This document shows, in pieces, positions 52,101-60,800 of a DNA stretch of 64,000 nucleotides. Below the pieces are notes generated by a model. The model did not search any database and was not told the origin of the DNA. It worked only from the letters and a program-made list of their open reading frames with translations. Position 1 is the first letter of the stretch; each line of letters starts with the position of its first letter. A program made the position numbers and the translations under genes. This DNA comes from UBA1014 sp964344035 (GTDB lineage: Bacteria > SAR324 > NAC60-12), in assembly GCA_964344035.1 (NCBI GenBank), contig CAYFLK010000009.1:22242-86241 (forward strand), read 5' to 3'.

Positions 52101-52999
52101 GCGGCGCCTTTGATTCGATTGAATCAAACCGGGCGCGTCTGGACGCAGTGCTGGAAGAAGCGCTGCACCTGGCACAGGAACATCAGCGTTCAGAAAGCAC
52201 AGGCCAGCAGACCTTGTTTGAACTGATGGCAGAAGAAGACGCAAAGGCCACCGAAACAGTGCTGCGGTTTCCGGAAATCAGGGACTGGCGTCACCACCAC
52301 CGGCTAAAGCAGGAAAAGGAGTCACTAGGGTTTTATGTGTCGGGACATCCGCTTGACCGTTATGCCTCCGAGGTGAAACAGCTGGCTGTCAGCACCAGTG
52401 AACTGCAGGAAGGCCTGTCTGCGTGCGACGCACAGGCAGGCAAATATGCTGAACAGGAAGCTGTTTCCGTGGCCGGGATTGTGGTCAGCAAAACTGTGAG
52501 GCTAAACCGCAATTCTGAAAAATTCGCGATCATCGTCATCGAAGACCTCCGTGGCACTCTGGAGTTCCCCGTCTTTGCGAAAGTTTATGCGGAGGCCGCG
52601 GAATTTCTTGACGGCGACGACCCACTGTTGATTACAGGAAGGATTAACTTGCGTGATGAAAGTGTCAGCCTGATGGTCGATTCTGTCCAAGCTCTTTCAG
52701 AAGTGCGTCTGCAGCAGGCACATTCCATGACTATAGAAATCGCGTCAAACGAGTTGGAACCGGAAAAGCTCCGCCTGCTGAGAAATCTGATGCAGAAATA
52801 CCCCGGAGAAAAACCGGTGCACTTCCTCTTCCATACAGAAGAAGGCACAGAGGTCAAAATTCATGTCCAGGAAAAAACACGGTTTGAACCGGCTTTTATT
52901 GAAGAACTGGAAGAGGAGCGGCAGTCGTGGTCACTTACATTCAGCTACGGAGAAGTGCCGAAGACCCTCCTCCGCCACGCCAATCCTCCCGTAAGCTAG
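49124..52999 (+). CDS. dnaE: DNA polymerase III subunit alpha
   Basis: A 1291-aa replicative polymerase, about 130 residues longer than the E. coli protein. The PHP domain begins YTHLHLHTQYSLLEGAIRI and contains ITDHGNMFGV. The polymerase domain has VGPGRGSGAGSL and the catalytic SLPDFDIDFDVYGRDRVIEYV, and further on GVMVYQEQIMQAVQVLAGFS. The C-terminal part has an OB fold and tau-binding region. An insertion of about 100 residues (about 51610-51940) precedes the conserved VRFGLSAVKNVGGNAVDSI. A palindromic element (52414-52440) adds LSACDAQAG in the OB-fold linker. The start at 49124 aligns with family starts. Confidence 0.96.
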   Translation: MYTHLHLHTQYSLLEGAIRIPALTKALHERGFSACAITDHGNMFGVPEFYHTLKDAGLKPLIGMGAFISGTTLQSAGIRNGRRMAQTQLLCLNRQGYQNLSMLASLAFTEGKQQGMASIEHNLFEQFHEGLIAFSGGLDGEISQPLLNGRIEDARRLASWYKEVFSGRFYFELQNTGLESRHALNHQLVELGQELDIPLLASNNCFYIMPEEAEAQHILWLMGQQYRVTDDGVPGMKSNAFSLKTEEEMREVFAEFSPEVMENTGRIAEQCELALENAKVFLPNFEAPPEHSLESWLRKQANEGLERRLGPLFELYSPESSFEDFRATYDARLTFELDVIIQMDFPGYFLIVADFINWAKDHGVSVGPGRGSGAGSLTAYALRITDIDPIRYGLLFERFLNPDRISLPDFDIDFDVYGRDRVIEYVRRRYGEQNVCQISTFGTLKAKAAVRGVARVLDFTYSEADKIAKLVPNELNIALDEAIHKEPGLARMASEGSEQERRLLDLSRKLEGLSTHLGTHAAGVIIMNQDIREVMPVCTGREGALQSMYPMKYAEDQGAVKFDFLGLQNLSTIDDTLELVNRDRPPEARVDITRIPMNDRLTFNMLANADTAGVFQLESSGMKRLVAEMKPSSFEDIVAILALYRPGPLGSGMVEDFVQCKHGRKQVVYPHPLLGPILKETYGVMVYQEQIMQAVQVLAGFSLGQADLLRRAIGKKDPTVLAEQRERFVQGCLNNPEYVEGCRGKDAGGKANDIFDLIDYFSGYGFNKSHTVAYGMISCQTAYLKAHYPVQFMAALLNGASQNPDKVVSYIGDCKEMGVSVLPPDVNLSLKSFSVSPIACRITSRTIAHLDPGFPGSPFAGNNGLPETSAAPLKHLFQNFTGEKYDSVDDLLKALMEHAPEDIMDFLKLSLRENLNDGKEISPSNLREWLNREARVEAVRFGLSAVKNVGGNAVDSILEVRKQHGQLKDFLEFLKAVDLNRMNKRMLETLVHCGAFDSIESNRARLDAVLEEALHLAQEHQRSESTGQQTLFELMAEEDAKATETVLRFPEIRDWRHHHRLKQEKESLGFYVSGHPLDRYASEVKQLAVSTSELQEGLSACDAQAGKYAEQEAVSVAGIVVSKTVRLNRNSEKFAIIVIEDLRGTLEFPVFAKVYAEAAEFLDGDDPLLITGRINLRDESVSLMVDSVQALSEVRLQQAHSMTIEIASNELEPEKLRLLRNLMQKYPGEKPVHFLFHTEEGTEVKIHVQEKTRFEPAFIEELEEERQSWSLTFSYGEVPKTLLRHANPPVS
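52414..52440 (+). repeat. Palindromic CCTGNCT/AGGCAGG element, copy 6 (dnaE)
   Basis: A 27-bp element: arms CCTGTCT and AGGCAGG (one G-T pair), inner stem GCGT/ACGC, loop GCG, bulge AC. Read as LSACDAQAG between LQEG and KYAEQEAVSVAGIV. It is identical, in reverse complement, to the copy in fliH at 15496-15522. Confidence 0.85.
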
Positions 53000-53078
53000 A
53001 TTTATTCCTGATTCGTTCACTTGACCTCATGGGTTGGACGTACTCAGGATGACGACAGAATTTACTGGTTTTTGTAAC

Positions 53079-53333
53079 CTAAAACCAGACATTGGTGGAC
53101 CTCCCGGTATTCCTCACGGTATGCATCGCCCTTGCGGGAATAAACACCTCCTCCCCGATTTCAGGCCTGACAACCATGCCTCCGAACTCAACCTCGATCT
53201 CTCCCCGTACAAGCATCAGCAGTTCATCAGTGCTGTGGACAAAGTCCGCCCATACCTGCCCTGGGGGATCTGTGAAAATACCGAAACTGTAACCCCTCGA
53301 GTTCCAGTCCTGTTTAATTTGATCTTCAGTCAT
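53079..53333 (-). CDS. Cupin-domain protein, 84 aa
   Basis: A single-domain cupin: DPPGQVWADFVHSTDELLMLVRGEIEVEFGG followed by EEVFIPARAMHTVRNTG. The histidine and glutamate metal-ligand pattern is partly present. It starts with ATG at 53333 behind AAAGGAAA. Such small cupins often bind a small ligand or act as isomerases; no specific role can be given. It starts right after the decayed fliF fragment. Confidence 0.7.
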   Translation of the reverse strand: MTEDQIKQDWNSRGYSFGIFTDPPGQVWADFVHSTDELLMLVRGEIEVEFGGMVVRPEIGEEVFIPARAMHTVRNTGRSTNVWF

Positions 53334-53600
53334 TTTCCTTTCCCAGCAACATCCCTGCTTCTTCAAACATAGATTGTTCCACCATGATGACCGATCCGCC
53401 CGGTTCCATGAGTGCGTGAATTTGGCGATTATGAAGCTCGGAAAGAATCTTTTCTGCTTCATGCGGGTCCAGCCTGAACTGAGCACGGTCCACCTGGAAT
53501 AGGTGGAAATGTAAACAAGAAAGCCCATTCCAACCATGATCACTGCCAGTGCCGCCGGCAGGGTAATGCGCTTTGCCCGGTTCAGTGGTCCCAACAAGAC
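53334..53600 (-). pseudogene. Decayed fragment of a second fliF (N-terminal part)
   Basis: Two frames on the minus strand together match the N-terminus of the intact FliF at 12686. The first (from about 53600) reads LGPLNRAKRITLPAALAVIM, matching FGSLTLGKRITILAALGVIL of FliF. After a frameshift near 53475 the second reads RLDPHEAEKILSELHNRQIH and EPGGSVIMVE, matching NLDPGDAAKIVEKLQENQIA and APGGRTIMVE. The match stops where the cupin gene begins. This is a remnant of a duplicate or horizontally acquired fliF. Confidence 0.72.
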
Positions 53601-53710
53601 GCATGTGCTCTGCTTGATGTGTCCTACTTCTGAACAACAGCGTTGTTGGCCTTCGCGTACGATTCCCTACAGATATTCTACGTCAAGTAGTATTTTTCAT
53701 AGTCCACAAG

Positions 53711-53977
53711 CTATCGGATCAACTTGTCGTACTCCCGATGAGTACCGATCCAGAACCAGATCAGTCCTGCTTCGGTTTCCACCGCCACAGTCCGATGCTT
53801 CTTGCCGACTCTAGCCGACCAGAAGCGCCCTACTTTTTTGAGGTGCAATGAAGGATGACGGGGATCGGACTTTAGGAGTTGAAAGTATTTGTCGGCAAGT
53901 TTCTGGTGGGCTGGGGTAAGTTGCTTGTAGCTTTTCCAGAAGGAAGGGGAAGCAAAGTGCTTTACATCTCCTTGCAT
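53711..53977 (-). CDS. RelE/ParE-type toxin of a toxin-antitoxin pair
   Basis: An 88-aa basic protein with the RelE/ParE fold pattern: FWKSYKQLTPAHQKLADKYFQLL helix, then LHLKKVGRFWSARVGKKHRTVAVE (the strand region) and a C-terminal IWFWIGTHREYDKLI. Members inhibit translation by cutting mRNA at the ribosome or poison gyrase; which of these cannot be told from sequence alone. It overlaps the upstream antitoxin gene by 16 bp, as is typical. Confidence 0.75.
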   Translation of the reverse strand: MQGDVKHFASPSFWKSYKQLTPAHQKLADKYFQLLKSDPRHPSLHLKKVGRFWSARVGKKHRTVAVETEAGLIWFWIGTHREYDKLIR

Positions 53978-54162
53978 TGTCCTGCTTTGAACTCGGAAAT
54001 GGCCTGATCAGCCAAGGAATCCAGCTTTCCGGAGTCAGCATCCTCCTCAAACTGCTTATCCCAGGCATTTTGATCGTATTGATCGAACCAATCCCGAAAA
54101 TCCCTCAAGTCCGACTTGGGCAGTCTTGTGACCGCCTTTTCAATTTCTTCCAGAGTTTGCAT
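53962..54162 (-). CDS. Antitoxin partner (66 aa)
   Basis: A small acidic protein (EKAVTRLPKSDLRDFRDWFDQYD, then EEDADSGKLDSLADQAISEF) directly upstream of and overlapping the RelE-like toxin gene. The C-terminal helical part is the kind of segment that neutralises RelE-family toxins. No DNA-binding domain is obvious, so operon control may depend on the N-terminus. Confidence 0.7.
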   Translation of the reverse strand: MQTLEEIEKAVTRLPKSDLRDFRDWFDQYDQNAWDKQFEEDADSGKLDSLADQAISEFKAGQCKEM

Positions 54163-54747
54163 TTGGTGTCTTCAATTGAGGGGTATGTGCTTTCGCTTCC
54201 AGTACGAAAAGACAGACTTGGCATTTTCTGCTGGAAATAAGCTTATCATTCTCTCCACCTGAATACAAGCCAGTGGGGAACCTTGGTTTGAGGCGCTACT
54301 TGTGGCTTTGCCCCTACCGAATTCAACTGGGTACGCCCTCACCCCAACCTCTCTCCCATGGGGAGAGGAGGAGCCGCGTGCAGTGGGTGAGGGTAATTCC
54401 GGGGATCTGCAGATGCAACCGGTTTGTTGCTGATTCAGCTTGTCAAGACTCTCCTTCAAAAGCTGAACGCACTCCCTACAACAACCTACGAAACGTATAC
54501 CGAACAAACTGCTGAACAAAAGGTTCCTCAATATTATACTTTGGCATTTTGACTGCGCTGTAGTACAGAATTAGCACCACATTGGAAGCTGGCACATACT
54601 GAAAAGAAAGAAATACTGGCGCTGAAATATTCATGCATGGTTCGCAAGAGGAAATATAGGATTTCTGTAGTGAAACTTCGCATCACCACTTGGGTTTACA
54701 TTAAACCCATAAACTGAAACTTAAACAGGATGCACAAGAGGTCTGAG
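54163..54747. other. Non-coding stretch between the toxin-antitoxin pair and the aldehyde dehydrogenase gene
   Basis: About 580 bp. It contains one REP-like palindrome (54336-54393) and otherwise no convincing gene. The promoter of the aldehyde dehydrogenase gene must lie in its right part, but no clear boxes are visible. Confidence 0.45.
54336..54393. repeat. REP-like palindrome (CCCTCACCC...GGGTGAGGG)
   Basis: CCCTCACCC (54336-54344) pairs with GGGTGAGGG (54385-54393), and inside it CTCTCCC (54352-54358) pairs with GGGAGAG (54361-54367). This CCCTCACCC-type palindrome is a widespread bacterial extragenic repeat pattern. Only one copy is visible in this window. Confidence 0.6.
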
Positions 54748-56226
54748 ATGAATAAGATAAAAATGTATATCGGCGGTGAGTGGCAGGCCCCTGCAAACGG
54801 GGATTATTTCGAATCCCACAATCCTTATACCGGCAAACCATGGACGCTGGTTGCCCGAGGCGGCGCGGAGGATGCTAACCATGCGGTGGAGACTGCATAT
54901 CAGGCGTTTCACAATCCGGAATGGCGCAGCCTCACAGCCACTGCGAGGGGTGAACTGCTGCGGAAACTCGGGGACCTGATTGCAGCAAACGCGGAACATC
55001 TTGCACGAACTGAGGTGCTGGATAACGGGAAGCTGTACGCGGAAATGCTGATGCAGCTGCGTTACACACCTCAATGGTACTATTACTTCGGCGGGCTTGC
55101 GGACAAGATTGAAGGTTCGGTGCTGCCTATTGAAAAGGCGGAAACCTTCACGTTCACCAGACATGAGCCGCTGGGCGTGTGTGTGGCCATCGTCCCGTGG
55201 AATTCACCACTGCTGCTTACAGGTTTCAAGATCGCGCCTGCCTTGGCAGCAGGAAACACGGTAATCATAAAACCGTCGGAGTACACCTCCGCATCAACGC
55301 TTGAATTTGTAAAACTGGTGGAAAAAGCCGGATTTCCGAAGGGAGTAATCAATGTGGTTACGGGATTTGGCAACGAGGCAGGTGAAGCACTGATCACCCA
55401 CCCCCTGGTGACCAAGGTGGCTTTTACCGGAGGCTCCACCAGTGGACGCCATGTCTACAGCCGCGCCGCGGAATCGCTGAAGCGGGTGAGCCTTGAACTG
55501 GGCGGGAAATCGCCGAACATCGTTTTTGAAGACGCCAATCTCGAAAACGCGGTCAAGGGCGCCATCTCCGGCATATTCGCCGCATCCGGGCAAACCTGCA
55601 TCGCCGGTTCCCGGCTGCTTGTGCAGGAATCAATACATGACGAATTCATTGAGAGGCTGACGGCTTTTGCGAAAACCGCCAAAATGGGAGACCCGATGTC
55701 ACAGGAGACGCAGGTCGGACCGATCACAACCAAACCGCAATTTGAAAAGGTGCTGGGCTACCTCGATGTTGCGCGTGAAGAAGGCGCCGCATGTGTTCTC
55801 GGCGGTCACAGAGCGGAGCGTCCGGAGTGCGGTGAAGGATGGTTCGTCGAACCGACTATTTACACCGGGGTGCATAACCGTATGCGGATTGCACAGGAAG
55901 AGGTTTTCGGCCCGGTGCTTTCGGTGATGCCATTCAAGGACGAAGACGAGGCGGTGTCGATTGGAAACGATGTCGTTTACGGACTCGCAGCAGGCATCTG
56001 GACCAGCAGCATAAAGCGTGCACTGGAAATCCCGAAGAGGCTACATACGGGCACTGTGTGGGTGAACATGTACCGCGCAATCAGTTACATGGCCCCCTTC
56101 GGAGGCTATAAACAATCCGGACTGGGAAGGGAAAACGGGCAGGACGCTATCAGAGAATACATGCAGACAAAATCGGTCTGGATTTCAACATCTGAAGAAA
56201 TGCCGAACCCGTTTGTTCTGCGTTAG
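54748..56226 (+). CDS. NAD(P)-dependent aldehyde dehydrogenase
   Basis: A 492-aa ALDH-superfamily protein. It has the cofactor-binding IVPWNSPLLLTGFKIAPALAAGNTVI, the catalytic glutamate in VSLELGGKSPNIVF and the catalytic cysteine in AASGQTCIAGSRLLVQ, and the C-terminal SYMAPFGGYKQSGLGRENG motif. It oxidises an aldehyde to the acid. The motif pattern is that of the broad betaine/aromatic-aldehyde group; the substrate is not clear. ATG at 54748 follows AGAGG; an ATG at 54730 is the alternative. Confidence 0.9.
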   Translation: MNKIKMYIGGEWQAPANGDYFESHNPYTGKPWTLVARGGAEDANHAVETAYQAFHNPEWRSLTATARGELLRKLGDLIAANAEHLARTEVLDNGKLYAEMLMQLRYTPQWYYYFGGLADKIEGSVLPIEKAETFTFTRHEPLGVCVAIVPWNSPLLLTGFKIAPALAAGNTVIIKPSEYTSASTLEFVKLVEKAGFPKGVINVVTGFGNEAGEALITHPLVTKVAFTGGSTSGRHVYSRAAESLKRVSLELGGKSPNIVFEDANLENAVKGAISGIFAASGQTCIAGSRLLVQESIHDEFIERLTAFAKTAKMGDPMSQETQVGPITTKPQFEKVLGYLDVAREEGAACVLGGHRAERPECGEGWFVEPTIYTGVHNRMRIAQEEVFGPVLSVMPFKDEDEAVSIGNDVVYGLAAGIWTSSIKRALEIPKRLHTGTVWVNMYRAISYMAPFGGYKQSGLGRENGQDAIREYMQTKSVWISTSEEMPNPFVLR

Positions 56227-56722
56227 CTTTTCTCAGCAGAATCCTTTGTGCTTGGGAAAGCACCTTTATCATGCACGAAATGTATAAAACTATGGCAAAC
56301 TGCCGTTCTATGTTTCTCTTAGTTTGGTGCTTTGTGCGGAAACAACTGATGGTGCACCCGGAGGGATTCGAACCCCCGGCCTATGGAACCGGAATCCATC
56401 GCTCTATCCAGCTGAGCTACGGGTGCTGAGAACGGTTGCGCATGTAGATGAAGTGCGCCGTGATACAAGGAAGTTTGTTCCCGCCTTTTACCGGGTATGC
56501 TGCCGGAGAAACCGCGGGTACCAGTGAAAATATATTCCATCCTCAAGGCTTTCTCTATCTTACTCCTGATGCCGTCAGATTCAAGTTTTGGCTGACATAG
56601 CATTCAATTGCTCGCATGCTGCCAAGGTGAAAACGGCATCTTGATTATCTTTTGCCTTTCCCTGCCGGAAATGCTGGAATGAAAATCAAACCGGAATTTC
56701 TTCAACCTGAAATATTTTGATT
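56227..56722. other. Intergenic region with tRNA-Arg
   Basis: Apart from tRNA-Arg (56350-56426) I see no gene or repeat in these roughly 500 bp. Confidence 0.4.
56350..56426 (-). tRNA. tRNA-Arg (CCG anticodon)
   Basis: A 77-nt minus-strand cloverleaf with acceptor GCACCCG/CGGGTGC, D-arm AGCTCAGCTGGATAGAGC, anticodon loop TTCCGGT (anticodon CCG), TTCGAATC T-loop and encoded CCA. It stands alone. Confidence 0.96.
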
Positions 56723-57142
56723 ATGAAATCATTTGACAAGGAACTCTGGATGAATGTTCCAGAGAGAATGGGTTTCGTCAACATCACCGGCGATGTGGAA
56801 CAGGCACTTGCTGAAAGCGGAATCCGCGAAGGACTTTGCCTGGTGAATGCGATGCACATCACCGCTTCGGTGTTCATAAACGATGATGAACCAGGGCTCC
56901 ACAGCGATTACAAAAAATGGCTCGAGGAGCTTGCACCCCATGAACCTCTAAGCCGCTACCGACACAACCTGACTGGAGAAGATAACGGAGACGCTCACCA
57001 CAAACGACAGGTGATGGGACGAGAGGTGGTGGTTGCGGTTACCGGAGGGCGCCTGCATTTCGGACCGTGGGAGCAGATTTTCTACGGAGAATTCGACGGC
57101 AGAAGAAGGAAGCGGGTGCTGATCAAAATCATCGGGGAATAA
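56723..57142 (+). CDS. Secondary thiamine-phosphate synthase-like protein, YjbQ/UPF0047 family
   Basis: A 139-aa protein with the UPF0047 pattern: GFVNITGDVEQAL, NAMHITASVFINDDEPGLHSDY (the conserved H-T-S/N-E-D surroundings), YRHNLTGEDNGDAHHKRQVMG and GRLHFGPWEQIFYGEFDG. Members can weakly make thiamine phosphate; the true function is uncertain. ATG at 56723 is used rather than the TTG at 56717. Confidence 0.88.
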   Translation: MKSFDKELWMNVPERMGFVNITGDVEQALAESGIREGLCLVNAMHITASVFINDDEPGLHSDYKKWLEELAPHEPLSRYRHNLTGEDNGDAHHKRQVMGREVVVAVTGGRLHFGPWEQIFYGEFDGRRRKRVLIKIIGE

Positions 57143-57248
57143 AACCGTTCCACATTGTTCCTGAATACCCGATACAGCAATTCAGTGTGCTTAGCACATT
57201 CATCGGATACGGAAACACAGGGGTTGTAATCGGTGTGGTCCATGAAAA

Positions 57249-57548
57249 TCAGCGGATAAAAAAAATGTAAATGAAGGCCAGGAAAAAAAGAAACATGATT
57301 GACATCAGCAGACCGAACCAGAGTTTGCACAAGAAGAAGATGAAGCTGACGAAGACCCCGACCATTTTGAAACCAGCCAGGAAAACGGCGCGGACCCCCT
57401 TCATCAAGGAACGCAGGAAGTAAATGGGAGTTCTTAGCACCCGGTTCCACAATGAAGGTTTTACAGCAGGTTTTTCTTCAGCGGGTGACCCCTCCCGAAC
57501 CTGCTGGTCCCGTGTGGATTCTTTTGGCGTGTTCACGTATTCCTCCAT
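57249..57548 (-). CDS. Small membrane protein, 99 aa, unknown function
   Basis: A polar N-terminal half (NTPKESTRDQQVREGSPAEE) is followed by a hydrophobic C-terminal half with two or three helices (VFLAGFKMVGVFVSFIFFLC, then LLMSIMFLFFLAFIYIFFI). No family is recognised. It is convergent with yjbQ. Confidence 0.5.
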   Translation of the reverse strand: MEEYVNTPKESTRDQQVREGSPAEEKPAVKPSLWNRVLRTPIYFLRSLMKGVRAVFLAGFKMVGVFVSFIFFLCKLWFGLLMSIMFLFFLAFIYIFFIR

Positions 57549-57816
57549 GGTTTTCTTTGCCTCTCTGCTCCGGTAGAGCTGGCAGTTTCTGAGTTAGTTT
57601 CACGGACCAACCTAAACCGATATTTTCAGAATTTCAAGCGGCTGTTCCGGAATCATGTGACGTTGCGCTGGAAATGCGAATTGCAGGGTTTTCTGTTTTG
57701 TAGGAAAAGCAGGCAGGGAGCACGGGGAGCATGAACAAGCCATTTCACACCCAATTCACACCACCGGAAACCGTCATGAAGAGCAAAGTGACGGCCCGGA
57801 TTCGCCTACCAACCCG

Positions 57817-60800
57817 ATGTTTTCTCCGGCAGACCTGCATTCACTGGAAAAAGAAATCGGGCGCACAATGCTCCGGGACAGGTTCCGTTTGCATACCCGT
57901 TTCCGGAAACTGAAACAGGTGGTCCATAAACCCGATCAACGCAGCACTAACAAGGAACGACTGGAATTGGACTTTCTGAGCTTGCTTGAACAGGCCCAGC
58001 AATCGGCTAAACTGCTTAGCCGGCGGAAATCACTTAATCCCTTTCTGAACTTCCCACCTTCCCTCCCTATTACTGAACATCGGGACGCAATTGTAAAAGC
58101 CCTTTGTCAGCACCAGGTGATCATTGTCGCGGGAGAAACCGGGTCGGGTAAAACCACGCAGCTGCCAAAATTTTGTCTCGAAGCGGGATTGGGCCGCAAA
58201 GGCCGCATCGCCTGCACACAGCCCAGACGGGTGGCGGCAACCTCCATCGCACGGCAGGTCGCAGAGGAATTGCACACTGAAGTCGGAAACCAGGTGGGTT
58301 ACCGCATCCGGTTCTCGGAAAAGCATTCAGAGCAGACACTGATTCAGTTTCTTACCGACGGGATGCTCCTGGCGGAAACTCAAAGTGACCGGTTTTTGAA
58401 TCAATATGACGCAATAATCCTGGACGAGGCGCATGAACGGTCGCTGAACATCGATTTCCTGCTCGGTTATCTCAAGCAGCTGCTGCCGAAACGTCCTGAA
58501 TTGAGGTTGCTCATCACCTCTGCCAGCATCAACACAGAGCATTTTTCCAGAGCGTTCTATGATGCTCCGGTGATCGAAGTTTACGGACGCACTTACCCGG
58601 TGGAAATCCTTTACCGCCCGCTGGAAGACGAAAAAGAAGAATCCGGAGACTACACAATCATAGACTCGGTCAGCGACTCCGTGAGGGAAATACTCGATTC
58701 CACCCGGGAAGGCGACGTACTCGCATTCCTACCGGGAGAACAGGAAATTCGTGAGGTTCTCGACCGTTTGACTCCGTACAAAAAAAACCATGCAATCATG
58801 CCATTGTACGGACGCCTGACGGCGCGTGAACAAAACCGCATCTTCCGGGACAGCCAACAGCGCAAAGTTGTAATATCAACAAACATCGCCGAAACCTCGC
58901 TCACTATTCCCGGGATACGTTATGTTGTCGATTCAGGGCTTGCAAGGATCAGCCGTTACCAGCCCCGCACGCGCGTACAGCGCCTGCCCGTAGAACGAAT
59001 CGCACGCAGCAATGCACTGCAGCGTGCTGGGCGAGCGGGACGTGTTCAATCCGGCATCTGCATCAGGCTTTTTTCCGAGGACACTTTCGCGCAGATGAGG
59101 GAATACGCGGAACCGGAAATCCTGCGCTCGAACCTTGCCGGGGTGATCCTGCAAATGCTGATGCTCGGACTGGGCGAGTCCCACAGCCCGGGAGTGGAGC
59201 GCATTGCATCTTTTCCGTTTCTTGATCCACCCTCTCCCGCTGTAATTCGTGAGGGGTTCCGGCTGCTTGAGGAACTGGGTGCAGCTGATGAACATTTCCG
59301 GCTGACATTGCTCGGCAAACAACTGGCCCGTCTGCCCATTGAACCACAAACCGCGAGGATGCTGATTGCCGCCCGCGAGGAAACGGCTTTGCGCGAGGTG
59401 CTGGTGATCGCCTCCGGACTTTCAATTCAGGACCCCCGGGAATTCCCCCTGGAGGAAAAAGAAAAAGCGCGGCAGATGCACCATGCGTTTGTCCATCCCG
59501 ATTCTGATTTCCTCACTCTGCTGAATATCTGGAATGCTTACCATGACGAATGGGAGATGCTGGGGAGTGAAAACAAAATGCGCAAGTTCTGCAAGCGTCA
59601 TTTCCTCTCATTCGTGCGCTTGAGGGAGTGGCGGGACATCCATCGGCAGCTGGTCTCGAATCTAAAGGAATCGCGGCTGCTTGAGTTAAACGAAAAACCC
59701 GCGGATTACGGCACAATCCACCGGTCAATCCTGTCCGGACTGCTAAACTGCATCGCCCGGAAAAAAGAAAAAAACCGTTACCGCACAGCAGGCGGCAAAG
59801 AAGTTCATATCTTCCCTGGGTCCACTCTTTTCAAAAAATCGCAATCCTGGGTGCTGGCCGGAGAACAGGTGGAAACCTCCCGGCTATACGCGCGTAAAGC
59901 CGCTAACATTGAAGTCGAATGGCTAGAACCCCTGGGGGGACGTCTCTGCAAAAAAACCTATGCCGATCCATATTTTGATCCAGAAACCGGGATCGTGCAG
60001 GTTCATGAAAACGTCACCCTTCATGGTCTGACCATCGTTTCCAGGCGGAGGGTGCCATTTATACGTGTCAATCCCACGGAGGCGACTCTCGTCTTCATCC
60101 AGGAAGCGCTGGTCGCGGAAAGGCTGAACTCGCGTCTCCCGTTTTTCCGCGGCAACCGGAACTTGAAACGGAAGTATCTTGAACAGGATGAGAAACTGCG
60201 ACGCAACAGGCTGCATGACCTGGAAGCCGACCAGGAAACTTTTTACCGGAAACACTTGCGCAACGTCGGGTCAATACACGACCTGAACCGGGTGTTGAAA
60301 AAGCAACGGTCTTCAGGTAACAGTGATATTCTGTTCATGAGTGCTTCTGATTTCCCGAGTATGTCAGGCGACCCGGAACCGAATGAAAAAGATTTTCCGG
60401 ATCACTGGGAATGTCATGGTCAACTCCTTGCTATTAAATACGTATTTTCTCCCGGCGCGGAAAATGACGGCGTTACCTTGCGTGTGCATGACGCGGTTGC
60501 TCCGCATCTCCATCCACACATTTGCGACTGGCAGGTACCCGGTTGCTGGGAGGAGCGCGTTTTTTATCTGCTCAAGACACTGCCTAAGGCATTGCGCAGA
60601 CAACTGCTCCCACTCGCTGAAACCGCGCAAACACTGAAAGACCATTTGCGCCTGCCTCCGGAATGTTTCGAGTCGGCTTACTTGGAAAGCCCTCACAGCC
60701 ATTCGACGCAACCCGGATTCGGGTTCACGGACGTATTGGGAGATTTGATTTTCCGGCATTTCCGGGTACGGGTAAATCAGGAAGACTGGAACTGGGTTCG

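Noticed and set aside
54172..54531. 119-codon frame on the minus strand after the REP-like palindrome as a gene
   Set aside because: It runs through the palindrome, has low-complexity translation and no family resemblance.
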